A stretch of DNA of 6,329 nucleotides from Actinobacteria bacterium UBA4719 (lineage in GTDB: Bacteria > Actinomycetota > Actinomycetes > Actinomycetales > Dermatophilaceae): contig DHJN01000188.1 in the NCBI GenBank assembly GCA_002404345.1, positions 1 to 6,329 on the forward strand, read 5' to 3'. The notes below the pieces were generated by a model. That model was not told where the DNA came from. It saw only the letters and a list, made by a program, of their open reading frames with translations, and searched no databases. The position numbers and the translations under genes are program-made. How positions within the stretch are numbered: position 1 is the first letter of the stretch; every line of letters starts with the position of its first letter. Of the stretch, positions 1 through 6,329 are shown piece by piece.

Positions 1-591
1 AACCTCGTCACCAAGCGCGCGACGTGCGCCGAAGGCGCGACGATGGAGTGGGTCGACGGCAACATCGGTTCCAAGGTGACCATGAAGTACCCGGCCGTCT
101 TCCTGCTCGGCGAGCACTCCAAGGGCGAGACCCTGTCCATCGCCTTCGCCGGCGAGGGCCAGCACCAGGACGCCGGCGCCAAGATGGTTCACGCGGCCCC
201 GAACACCCACTCCAGCATCATCTCCAAGTCGGTGGCACGCGGCGGTGGCCGAACCTCCTACCGAGGTCTGGTGCAGATCATGGAGGGAGCGCATGGGTCG
301 GCGTCCAACGTGCGCTGTGACGCGCTGCTCGTCGACACCATCAGCCGCTCCGACACCTACCCTTACGTCGATGTCCGCGAGGACGACGTGACGATGGGTC
401 ACGAGGCCACGGTCTCCAAGATCGGTGACGACCAGCTGTTCTACCTGATGTCCCGCGGGATGACCGAGCAGGAGGCGATGGCGATGATCGTGCGCGGGTT
501 CATCGAGCCCATCGCCCGCGAGCTGCCCATGGAGTACGCACTGGAGCTAAACCGCCTGATCGAGCTCCAGATGGAAGGAGCGGTCGGTTGA
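1..591 (+). CDS. sufB: SufB, Fe-S cluster assembly scaffold subunit (3' part, start outside window)
   Basis: The reading frame is open from the first base, giving the last 196 residues of SufB. The family is usually about 470-480 residues, so roughly 280 N-terminal residues lie outside the window. SufB is the main scaffold of the cytosolic SufBC2D complex on which nascent Fe-S clusters are built. The fragment keeps the beta-helix core and the diagnostic C-terminal domain: [11 protein letters not shown] (fragment residues 54-64), [10 protein letters not shown] (80-89), RCDALL (105-110), [15 protein letters not shown] (134-148). By alignment with E. coli SufB from memory, C106 of the fragment matches the catalytic Cys405 and E135 matches Glu434, both implicated in cluster assembly at the SufB-SufD interface. 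The TGA stop overlaps the sufD ATG by one base (TGATG), which suggests translational coupling. Nothing in the fragment looks broken; the truncation is simply the window edge. Confidence 0.97.
   Translation, partial: NLVTKRATCAEGATMEWVDGNIGSKVTMKYPAVFLLGEHSKGETLSIAFAGEGQHQDAGAKMVHAAPNTHSSIISKSVARGGGRTSYRGLVQIMEGAHGSASNVRCDALLVDTISRSDTYPYVDVREDDVTMGHEATVSKIGDDQLFYLMSRGMTEQEAMAMIVRGFIEPIARELPMEYALELNRLIELQMEGAVG
573..580 (+). promoter_or_regulatory. Ribosome binding site of sufD
   Basis: GGAAGGAG lies within the last codons of sufB, 10 bases before ATG 591 and 7 bases before an in-frame TTG at 588. Both starts could use it. ATG at 591 is preferred because it is the stronger codon and forms the usual TGATG overlap. 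Confidence 0.65.
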
Positions 592-1823
592 TGACAGTCA
601 CCCAGGAGACTGCCCCCCCATCACCCGGAACACAGCGACCCGGAGAACAAGCTCACACGGACTCCGCCACTGCCTTCGTTCCCGACCAGTCCCGCGCAGA
701 GCGCAAGACCTCGTATGACGTGGCGGACTTCGCGATCCCCGGCGGCCGCGAGGAGGACTGGCGATTCACGCCGGTGGACCGTATTGGTGGCCTGTTCCAG
801 GTCGAGCCGACCGACGAGTCCAGGCTGACCCTCGACATCTCCGCGCCCCAGGGGGTCGAGATCAGCGAGGCCAAGGCCGGCGACAGGATGTTCGGTTCCG
901 TCCTGCGCCCGGCCGACCGCGCGTCCGCTGCTGCATGGGCTGGCGCCGAGAAGGCCACGTTGGTGACCATCCCGAACGAGGTCGAGCTCGGCGAGCCGGT
1001 GAGCATCACGATCACGGGGTCCTCTGTTGTAGGCAGGCGACCGCCTCGGATCAATGGCCACCTGATCGTCGACGTCGGCCGGTTCTCCAAGGCGACCGTC
1101 GTGCTGACCCACAAGGGCTCCGCCGAGTGCGCCGCCAATGTGGAGCTGCGCGTCGGTGAGGGCGCGGACCTGACGTTCGTCACCGTGCAGGAGTGGGACG
1201 ACGACGCCATCCACCTGGCCCAGAACGACGCGCTGGTCGGTCGCGACGCCAAGCTCAAGCACATCACCATCACTCTCGGCGGCAAGGTCGTGCGGGTGTG
1301 TACCAACGTGCGCTATGCCGGGCCCGGTGGCTTTGCCGAGGCGATCGGCGTCTACTTCGCGGATGCGGGTCAGCACCAGGAACACCGCCTCTTTGTCGAC
1401 CACGAGGCGCCCAGCTGCGTCTCGAACGTCGAGTACAAGGGCGCTCTCCAGGGGGACTCCGCGCATACGGTGTGGATCGGTGACGTGCTCATTCGTGCGT
1501 CAGCCGAGGGCACCAGCACCTACGAGCTCAACCGCAACCTGATCCTCACCGATGGCGCGCGGGCTGACTCCGTGCCGAACCTCGAGATCGAGACTGGCGA
1601 GATCATCGGTGCCGGGCACGCGTCAGCGACCGGCCGGTTCGACGACGAGCAGCTGTTCTATCTGCAGTCGCGCGGCATCAGTGCGGACGAGGCCCGTCGC
1701 CTTGTCGTGCGCGGCTTCTTCGCAGGCATCGTCAACCGCATCGGCGTCGCCGGGGTCCAGGAGCACCTGATGGCTGCGATCGACGCGGAGCTGTCCTTGT
1801 CGATGGGTCCGGCGTCGATATGA
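591..1823 (+). CDS. sufD: SufD, Fe-S cluster assembly scaffold subunit
   Basis: The 410-residue product is SufD, the SufB paralogue that completes the SufBC2D scaffold and is needed for iron acquisition and cluster formation. Residues 1-40 are a polar, probably disordered leader. GGREEDWRFTP (51-61) is a conserved N-terminal SufD signature. The middle is the right-handed beta-helix region (about 90-330). The C-terminal domain carries GAGHASATGRFDDEQLFYLQ (340-359), and H343 corresponds to the functional His360 of E. coli SufD. E. coli has a Cys two residues before that His (CSH); here the stretch reads AGH, which I believe is common in actinobacterial SufD. The tail SRGISADEARRLVVRGFF (360-377) mirrors the SufB tail, as expected for paralogues. 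ATG 591 was chosen over TTG 588 (one codon longer). The stop overlaps the next gene by four bases (ATGA). Confidence 0.96.
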   Translation: MTVTQETAPPSPGTQRPGEQAHTDSATAFVPDQSRAERKTSYDVADFAIPGGREEDWRFTPVDRIGGLFQVEPTDESRLTLDISAPQGVEISEAKAGDRMFGSVLRPADRASAAAWAGAEKATLVTIPNEVELGEPVSITITGSSVVGRRPPRINGHLIVDVGRFSKATVVLTHKGSAECAANVELRVGEGADLTFVTVQEWDDDAIHLAQNDALVGRDAKLKHITITLGGKVVRVCTNVRYAGPGGFAEAIGVYFADAGQHQEHRLFVDHEAPSCVSNVEYKGALQGDSAHTVWIGDVLIRASAEGTSTYELNRNLILTDGARADSVPNLEIETGEIIGAGHASATGRFDDEQLFYLQSRGISADEARRLVVRGFFAGIVNRIGVAGVQEHLMAAIDAELSLSMGPASI

Positions 1824-2200
1824 GTGAGACCACCACTGTGACCAATGACCTGACCAATGACCTGGCCGACAACGTGGCCGGCGACTTCGTGCGTGTGTGC
1901 TCCGTCGATGACCTGCCGACGGTTGGTGCAGTTCAGGCGGAGATCGCCGGCTTGCGGGTCGCCATCGTGCGCGACAGCGCAGGTGACATCCACGCCATCG
2001 ACGACACCTGCAGCCACGCCAACGTGTCGTTGTCCGAGGGCGATGTCGAGGACGGTGAGATCGAGTGCTGGTTGCACGGCTCGCGTTTCGACCTGCGCTC
2101 CGGCAAGCCCACCGGCCTGCCGGCCATCACCCCCATTGCTGTCTATCCCGTGACCATCGACGGTGACGACGTGTTCGTCTCCGTGACGAAGGAGAACTGA
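1820..2200 (+). CDS. Rieske [2Fe-2S] ferredoxin (non-heme oxygenase ferredoxin-like) within the SUF operon
   Basis: The 126-residue protein has one Rieske domain. The cluster ligands are plain: C64-x-H66 in TCSHANVSLSEG and C83-x2-H86 in ECWLHGSRFDLRSG, followed by the proline-rich PAITPIAVYPV segment (101-111) typical of small ferredoxins that serve ring-hydroxylating oxygenases. No oxygenase subunit is nearby. A Rieske gene between sufD and sufC is a recurrent actinobacterial arrangement as I know it. It may supply electrons for cluster assembly or be an early client, but its exact role is not settled. There is no signal peptide or membrane segment, so it should be cytosolic. The ATG overlaps the sufD stop (ATGA), and I see no strong Shine-Dalgarno before it, so translation probably depends on coupling. 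Residues 8-15 (TNDLTNDL) come from a 12-bp duplication, outside the domain. Confidence 0.93.
   Translation: MSETTTVTNDLTNDLADNVAGDFVRVCSVDDLPTVGAVQAEIAGLRVAIVRDSAGDIHAIDDTCSHANVSLSEGDVEDGEIECWLHGSRFDLRSGKPTGLPAITPIAVYPVTIDGDDVFVSVTKEN
1841..1864 (+). repeat. 12-bp tandem duplication at the 5' end of the Rieske gene
   Basis: ACCAATGACCTG occurs twice in perfect tandem and in phase, encoding the TNDL repeat in the disordered N-terminus before the Rieske fold. The unit is a multiple of three, so copy-number change would not shift the frame. Confidence 0.85.
2189..2194 (+). promoter_or_regulatory. Ribosome binding site of sufC
   Basis: AAGGAG lies in the last codons of the Rieske gene, 12 bases before the sufC ATG. 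The spacing is on the long side, but it is the only purine-rich match nearby. Confidence 0.55.
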
Positions 2201-2206
2201 AAACTT

Positions 2207-2965
2207 ATGGCAACACTGGAGATTCACGACCTGCACGTCACGGTCGACACCGAGAACGGCGTCAAGGAGATCCTGCGCGGCGTCGACCTGACGGTGAAGG
2301 CGGGGGAGACCCACGCCATCATGGGGCCCAACGGCTCCGGCAAGTCGACCTTGGCCTACAGCATCGCCGGCCACCCGAAGTACACCGTCACCGGTGGCAC
2401 GGTGACCCTGGACGGCGCGGATGTCCTGGCGATGACCGTTGACCAGCGCGCCCGCGCCGGCCTGTTCCTGGCCATGCAGTACCCGGTCGAGGTGCCCGGT
2501 GTCACGGTGTCCAACTTCTTGCGCACCGCCAAGACCGCGATCGACGGCCAGGCTCCCAAGCTGCGCAGCTGGGTCAAGGACATGAAGGCGGCGATGGCCG
2601 AGCTGCGGATGGACCCTGCGTTCGCCGAGCGCAACGTCAACGAGGGTTTCTCCGGTGGCGAGAAGAAGCGCCACGAGATCCTCCAGATGGAGATGCTGCA
2701 CCCGAAGCTGGCCATCCTGGACGAGACCGACTCCGGGCTCGACGTCGATGCCCTCAAGGTCGTCTCGGAAGGCGTCAACCGCGTTGCGGCCAGCGGTGAC
2801 GTCGGCGTCCTGCTGATCACGCATTACACCCGGATCCTGCGCTACATCCAGCCTGACTTCGTCCACGTCTTCATCGACGGCAGGATCGTCGAGGAGGGTG
2901 GGCCTGAGCTCGCCGACCGCCTCGAGAACGAGGGCTACGACCGGTTCGTCAAGGTCGAGGCCTGA
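2207..2965 (+). CDS. sufC: SufC, ABC-type ATPase of the SufBCD complex
   Basis: SufC is the soluble ATPase that dimerises on ATP binding and drives the SufB-SufD rearrangement needed for cluster assembly. It is ABC-type but not a transporter. The 252-residue length is typical. All nucleotide-binding motifs are visible: Walker A GPNGSGKST (40-48, K46), Q-loop Q91 in LAMQYPVEVPGV (88-99), ABC signature FSGGEKKR (148-155), Walker B LAILDE (168-173, with E173), D-loop SGLD (176-179) and switch H206 in LLITHYTRIL. LDETDSGLDVDAL and YPVEVPGV are characteristic of SufC rather than of importer ATPases. Six bases separate it from the Rieske gene. The end, NEGYDRFVKVEA, is intact. No anomaly seen. Confidence 0.98.
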   Translation: MATLEIHDLHVTVDTENGVKEILRGVDLTVKAGETHAIMGPNGSGKSTLAYSIAGHPKYTVTGGTVTLDGADVLAMTVDQRARAGLFLAMQYPVEVPGVTVSNFLRTAKTAIDGQAPKLRSWVKDMKAAMAELRMDPAFAERNVNEGFSGGEKKRHEILQMEMLHPKLAILDETDSGLDVDALKVVSEGVNRVAASGDVGVLLITHYTRILRYIQPDFVHVFIDGRIVEEGGPELADRLENEGYDRFVKVEA

Positions 2966-2969
2966 GGCT

Positions 2970-4299
<1,330 letters not shown>

Positions 4300-4300
<1 letters not shown>

Positions 4301-4815
4301 TGGACCTCTATCAGGAGATCATCCTGGAGCACGCGAAGCGGCCGCACCACGCGGGCCTGCGAGACCCGTTCAATGCTCAGGTGCACCACGTCAACCCGAC
4401 CTGCGGGGACGAGGTAACCCTTCGGGTCCAGCTCAGCGGCGAGGGGCGGTCTGCGGTGATTGCTGACCTGTCCTATGACGCGGTCGGCTGCTCCATCTCA
4501 ACGGCCTCGACCTCGGTTCTGACCGATGAGGTCATCGGATACAGCGTCGAGCAAGCACTGAGCACATTCGTCGCGGTGCGAAGGATGCTCACCAGCAAGG
4601 GCGCCGACTCAGGCGACGAGGATGAGATCGGCGACGGGGTCGCGTTTGCCGGTGTCTCGAAGTACCCGGCTAGGGTCAAGTGCGCGCTCCTGGGCTGGGT
4701 CGCATTCACGGATGCCCTGACCCAGGCGGGGATCGACATCAGTGCGACCTCGGCCATCACGAGCAATACCATCTCGAGCAACACCATCTCGAGCAACACC
4801 ATGGAGAACTCATGA
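4300..4815 (+). CDS. sufU: SufU, zinc-dependent sulfurtransferase partner of SufS
   Basis: SufU accepts persulfide sulfur from SufS by zinc-ligand exchange, and is the Gram-positive counterpart of SufE. The family zinc ligands are all present: C35 and D37 in NPTCGDEV (32-39), C64 in GCSIS (63-67), and C128 in RVKCALLGW (125-133). The start MDLYQEIILEHAKRPHHAG is the canonical family N-terminus, so ATG 4300 is secure. The GADSGDEDEIGDGVAFAGVS insert (101-120) is typical of SufU as opposed to IscU. The product is 171 residues, longer than the usual 145-155. The excess is a Ser/Thr/Asn tail (about 149-171) made by a 15-bp repeat and probably disordered. The stop overlaps the sufT ATG (ATGA). Confidence 0.96.
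4756..4800 (+). repeat. 15-bp tandem repeat x3 at the 3' end of sufU
   Basis: ATCTCGAGCAACACC is present as two perfect copies (4771-4785, 4786-4800), preceded by a diverged copy with two changes (4756-4770). In frame it encodes the pentapeptides ITSNT, ISSNT, ISSNT directly before MENS and the stop. The unit is a multiple of three, and the array ends 11 bases before the sufT start. Confidence 0.92.
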
Positions 4816-5171
4816 TCGACACGACGACAGAACACACCCCCGCCGCCGCCGCAGGTCCGACGCCGCCCAACGTGGCCGACGTCGAAGAGGCCCTACGCGA
4901 TGTTGTTGACCCCGAGCTCGGGATCAACGTCGTCGATCTGGGCCTGATCTACGGCGTCACCGTGGACCAGCACTCCCACGTCATCATCGACATGACGTTG
5001 ACCAGTGCCGCGTGCCCGCTGACCGACGTCATCGAGGACCAGGTTGCCCAGGCCCTCGAGGGCCTGGTGGCCAGCCATCGGATCAACTGGGTCTGGATGC
5101 CGCCGTGGGGTCCGGACAAGATCACGGACGATGGCCGTGAGCAGTTGCGGGCTCTCGGCTTCAACGTGTGA
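4812..5171 (+). CDS. sufT: SufT, DUF59/MIP18-family Fe-S maturation factor
   Basis: The 119-residue protein is a MIP18 (DUF59) domain protein of the kind found at the end of actinobacterial suf operons (Rv1466-type). Members help mature Fe-S proteins, probably through cluster handling or transfer. Residues 1-20 are a Thr/Ala/Pro-rich leader. The domain follows: VEEALRDVVDPELGINVVDL (24-43) with the DPE motif, LIYGV (45-49), and the conserved Cys C68 in TSAACPLTDVI, ending in WVWMPPWGPDKITDDGREQLRALGF (93-117). ATG 4812 was chosen although the frame is open further upstream. The upstream part is sufU read in another frame, and ATG 4812 gives the ATGA overlap plus GGAG at 4803-4806. The gene end overlaps the next GTG by four bases. 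Confidence 0.94.
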   Translation: MIDTTTEHTPAAAAGPTPPNVADVEEALRDVVDPELGINVVDLGLIYGVTVDQHSHVIIDMTLTSAACPLTDVIEDQVAQALEGLVASHRINWVWMPPWGPDKITDDGREQLRALGFNV

Positions 5172-5872
5172 GCCGAGGGGCACCAGCCCGGCGCATTGAG
5201 GTTTCCCCCGAGCGAATCGTCCCCTGGGTCAACGGCTTTGCCGAACGTCACGGCATGCTGACGTGGTCATCAGCCGAGACGACCGTTTCCTTGTTCGCGG
5301 CCGACGGCGCAACCGCGGTCCTGGAGCCGTTCGTGCCGAGTACCGGCAGCGGACCCGGTGGGCTGGACGTGCTGGCCGGCTGGGTGGCGCCCCCCAGCCG
5401 CCTGGCGCTGATCCTGGTCCGGCGCGGCGGGTACGCCGTGGGCCTGGGACAAGGGCTGGAGCTCGTCGCCCACAAGGTGGGTACGCGCTATGTGCAGTCC
5501 CGGACCGCCGCCGGCGGCTGGTCCCAGCAACGCTTCGCCCGACGCCGTGACAACCAGGCCGACGCGCTGGTGGGTTCCGTCATCGAGCACACCCGGCGAG
5601 TCGTGCTGGCATCGCCCAGTGATGCCTTAGTGGTCGGCGGGGACAAGGCCCTCGTGCGTGACGTTCTGGCTGACGCCCGCCTGACCCGACTCGCGGAGCT
5701 CCCACGGAGGGAGCTCTTCGACCTGCCTGACCCGAAGCTCGCGGTTCTGGAGCAAGCCCTCCACCGGGGCCGAGCCGTGCGCATCACGCTTTCTGACCCT
5801 GACCCTGACCCTGACCCTGACCCTGACACTCACACTGACCCTGACCCTGACCCTGGTGGGCCGGTCGTCTAG
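5168..5872 (+). CDS. acVLRF1-type peptidyl-tRNA hydrolase / Vms1-like release factor domain protein
   Basis: The 234-residue product matches what I recall of the actinobacterial acVLRF1 family, relatives of eukaryotic Vms1/ANKZF1, which cut peptidyl-tRNA on stalled ribosomal subunits. Visible family features are RRIEVSPERIVPWVNGFAERHG (8-29), the central VGTRYVQSRTAAGGWSQQRF (104-123) and the basic RFARRRDNQADAL (122-134). In Vms1 a Gln in a GGSQ motif is catalytic; Q120 in GGWSQ is the likely counterpart (my alignment by eye). The VLRF domain runs to about residue 205, followed by a low-complexity tail of Asp-Pro repeats (210-229) and GGPVV. The GTG start shares GTGA with the sufT stop, and no good Shine-Dalgarno is seen, so translation probably relies on coupling. 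It is cytosolic, with no signal peptide or membrane segment. Family assignment is fairly firm; a functional tie to Fe-S assembly is not shown. Confidence 0.82.
   Translation: MSRGAPARRIEVSPERIVPWVNGFAERHGMLTWSSAETTVSLFAADGATAVLEPFVPSTGSGPGGLDVLAGWVAPPSRLALILVRRGGYAVGLGQGLELVAHKVGTRYVQSRTAAGGWSQQRFARRRDNQADALVGSVIEHTRRVVLASPSDALVVGGDKALVRDVLADARLTRLAELPRRELFDLPDPKLAVLEQALHRGRAVRITLSDPDPDPDPDPDTHTDPDPDPGGPVV
5696..5716 (+). other. Perfect 8-bp inverted repeat inside the acVLRF1 gene
   Basis: GAGCTCCC and GGGAGCTC are separated by five bases (ACGGA), giving a stable potential RNA hairpin within codons for LPRREL. No T-run follows, so it is not a standard terminator. It may simply reflect codon choice. 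Confidence 0.5.
5795..5854 (+). repeat. 6-bp tandem repeat (GACCCT) x10 at the 3' end of the acVLRF1 gene
   Basis: There are five perfect GACCCT units (5795-5824), two variant units (GACACT, CACACT) and three more perfect units (5837-5854). In frame this reads (Asp-Pro)5, Asp-Thr-His-Thr, (Asp-Pro)3. The - strand is (AGGGTC)n, with a GGG triplet every six bases: five in the first block and three in the second. Confidence 0.95.
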
Positions 5873-5951
5873 ACCTTGGCTCGCGCATCTGAACAACGGT
5901 GGTGCATCAGAAGGTGGTGCATCAGAAGGTGGTGCATCAGAAGGTGGTGCA
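5873..5951. other. Convergent intergenic gap without a recognisable terminator
   Basis: These 79 bases separate the acVLRF1 stop (TAG) from the HNH gene stop on the other strand. Most of the gap is the 15-bp repeat array. The only dyad near the acVLRF1 stop is the short GTCTAGAC (5867-5874), without a T-run, so I see no rho-independent terminator for either gene. Confidence 0.6.
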
Positions 5952-5957
5952 TCAGAA
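5898..5957 (+). repeat. 15-bp tandem repeat x4 across the HNH gene stop codon
   Basis: GGTGGTGCATCAGAA occurs four times in perfect tandem. A partial relative, GCATCTGAA (5885-5893), precedes it. On the - strand each unit reads TTC TGA TGC ACC ACC in the phase of the HNH gene, so the last Phe codon and TGA stop of that gene belong to the unit at 5943-5957, and three more stops follow in the same frame. Confidence 0.95.
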
Positions 5958-6329
5958 CGGTGGTGGCCCCGGGTCGCGTGACGCCAGAGCGGCTGCGGCT
6001 GCGGCTGCGGCTGCGAGTTGTTTCTGGTTGGCTCGTGCCGTGTCCCAGGTGTGTTGCCGGGGTTGTGGGGTGGCGGGGGCCAGGGCTTGGGCCCAGTCGA
6101 TCTCGTCGAAGATGTTGAAGTGCCCGGGCAGGGGGATGTCGGGATTGAGCACCCGTGCCAACCGGCGACCGAGCCGCGATTCGAGGGTTGAGGTCTTGAG
6201 GGGTTGGTCGTCGGGGTGGTCGTACACGTAGGGGTAGGTCGTGACCTTCCGGCCGGTGGCGGTGGTCCAGTGCAGCGTCCCGTCCGGTGACTGGTCGCTG
6301 TCCCAGAAGCCGCCGGTCTTGAGGTTGTG
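5952..6329 (-). CDS. DUF222/13E12-type HNH endonuclease-family protein (C-terminal part, start outside window)
   Basis: The frame is open on the - strand from the window edge to a TGA at 5954-5952, giving 125 C-terminal residues. The first visible residues, HNLKTGGFWDSDQSPDGTLHWTTATGR (1-27) followed by KVTTYPYVYDHP, match the segment just after the HNH motif of actinobacterial DUF222 proteins, where CRxHHxLKTxGxW is followed by a D/P-G-xLxWTxPTGR stretch. The first H is then probably the last His of the HNH motif, and the catalytic core and DUF222 domain lie beyond the window. These proteins occur in many copies in actinobacterial genomes. Their function is unclear and some may be mobile; that is family knowledge, not seen here. 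The tail holds a nine-alanine run (106-114) and ends PGPPPF inside a repeat unit. The gene is convergent with the suf operon. Confidence 0.72.
   Translation of the reverse strand, partial: HNLKTGGFWDSDQSPDGTLHWTTATGRKVTTYPYVYDHPDDQPLKTSTLESRLGRRLARVLNPDIPLPGHFNIFDEIDWAQALAPATPQPRQHTWDTARANQKQLAAAAAAAAALASRDPGPPPF
5989..6012 (+). repeat. 6-bp tandem repeat (GCGGCT) x4 encoding poly-alanine on the - strand
   Basis: Four perfect GCGGCT units are followed by a partial GCG. Read on the - strand in the HNH gene frame they give alternating GCA and GCC codons, forming most of a run of nine alanines near the C-terminus. Confidence 0.9.

Noticed and set aside
588..590. TTG at 588 as the start of sufD
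   Set aside because: It adds one residue only. ATG 591 is the stronger start codon, well spaced from GGAAGGAG, and gives a standard TGATG overlap.
621..1466. Two long overlapping - strand frames opposite sufD
   Set aside because: They have no recognisable domain, lie entirely within sufD, and show the Arg/Ser/Gly-rich look of shadow frames in high-GC DNA.
4680..4811. An upstream extension of sufT that would add 44 residues
   Set aside because: The added sequence is sufU read in another frame (including HLEQH repeats from the 15-bp array). Family length, the GGAG motif and the ATGA overlap all favour ATG 4812.
5696..5716. A rho-independent terminator
   Set aside because: The 8-bp stem is perfect but lies in the middle of the acVLRF1 coding sequence, 150 bases before its stop, and is not followed by a run of T.
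5869..5952. A 27-residue - strand frame starting at the TGATG overlap with the HNH gene stop (MHHLL repeats)
   Set aside because: The stop/start overlap looks attractive but is forced by the repeat unit, which holds TGATG in every copy. There is no Shine-Dalgarno, and the product is only repeat translation followed by a few residues.
5898..5957. A CRISPR array
   Set aside because: The units are head-to-tail copies of 15 bases with no unique spacers, and no cas genes are present.
5899..6231. A + strand frame of 110 codons starting in the 15-bp repeat (repeating VVHQK)
   Set aside because: It arises from the repeat array and from the complement of the HNH gene, which has recognisable family motifs on the - strand. 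There is no ribosome binding site and no known domain.

Overview
The window is high-GC DNA with the dense, overlapping gene layout and codon use of an actinobacterium. A member of the Micrococcales or a relative is my guess, based on gene order and the DUF222/HNH neighbour; this is inference. About 5.8 of the 6.3 kb is the distal part of a SUF iron-sulfur cluster assembly operon, read left to right on the + strand. The order is sufB (3' part only), sufD, a small Rieske ferredoxin, sufC, sufS, sufU, sufT (DUF59/MIP18 family), then an acVLRF1-type Vms1-like peptidyl-tRNA hydrolase/release factor. The left edge cuts sufB, so its start, the operon promoter and any sufR regulator lie outside the window.

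The genes are very tightly packed. Neighbours overlap by 1 or 4 bases at sufB/sufD, sufD/Rieske, sufS/sufU, sufU/sufT and sufT/acVLRF1, and only 6 and 9-18 bases separate the rest. This points to one transcript with translational coupling. Together the products form the SufBCD scaffold ATPase, the SufS cysteine desulfurase with its SufU sulfur-transfer partner, a SufT maturation factor and a Rieske electron carrier. The acVLRF1 gene is the unexpected passenger: it is a ribosome-quality-control type enzyme translationally coupled to Fe-S assembly.

At the right edge a convergent gene on the - strand encodes the C-terminal part of a DUF222/13E12-type HNH endonuclease-family protein, cut off by the window end. 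The 79 bp between the two stop codons contain no gene and no recognisable rho-independent terminator.

The most distinctive structure is a set of five short in-phase tandem repeats, each at the end of a gene: 12 bp x2 at the Rieske N-terminus, 15 bp x3 at the SufU C-terminus, 6 bp x10 at the acVLRF1 C-terminus, 15 bp x4 across the HNH gene stop codon, and 6 bp x4 giving a poly-alanine run near the HNH C-terminus. The 6 bp x10 tract has regularly spaced GGG triplets on the - strand and could form a G-quadruplex. I see no CRISPR array, insertion sequence, tRNA or rRNA. I found no clearly new multi-gene system; the best leads are the operon linkage of acVLRF1 and the repeat-rich convergent junction.
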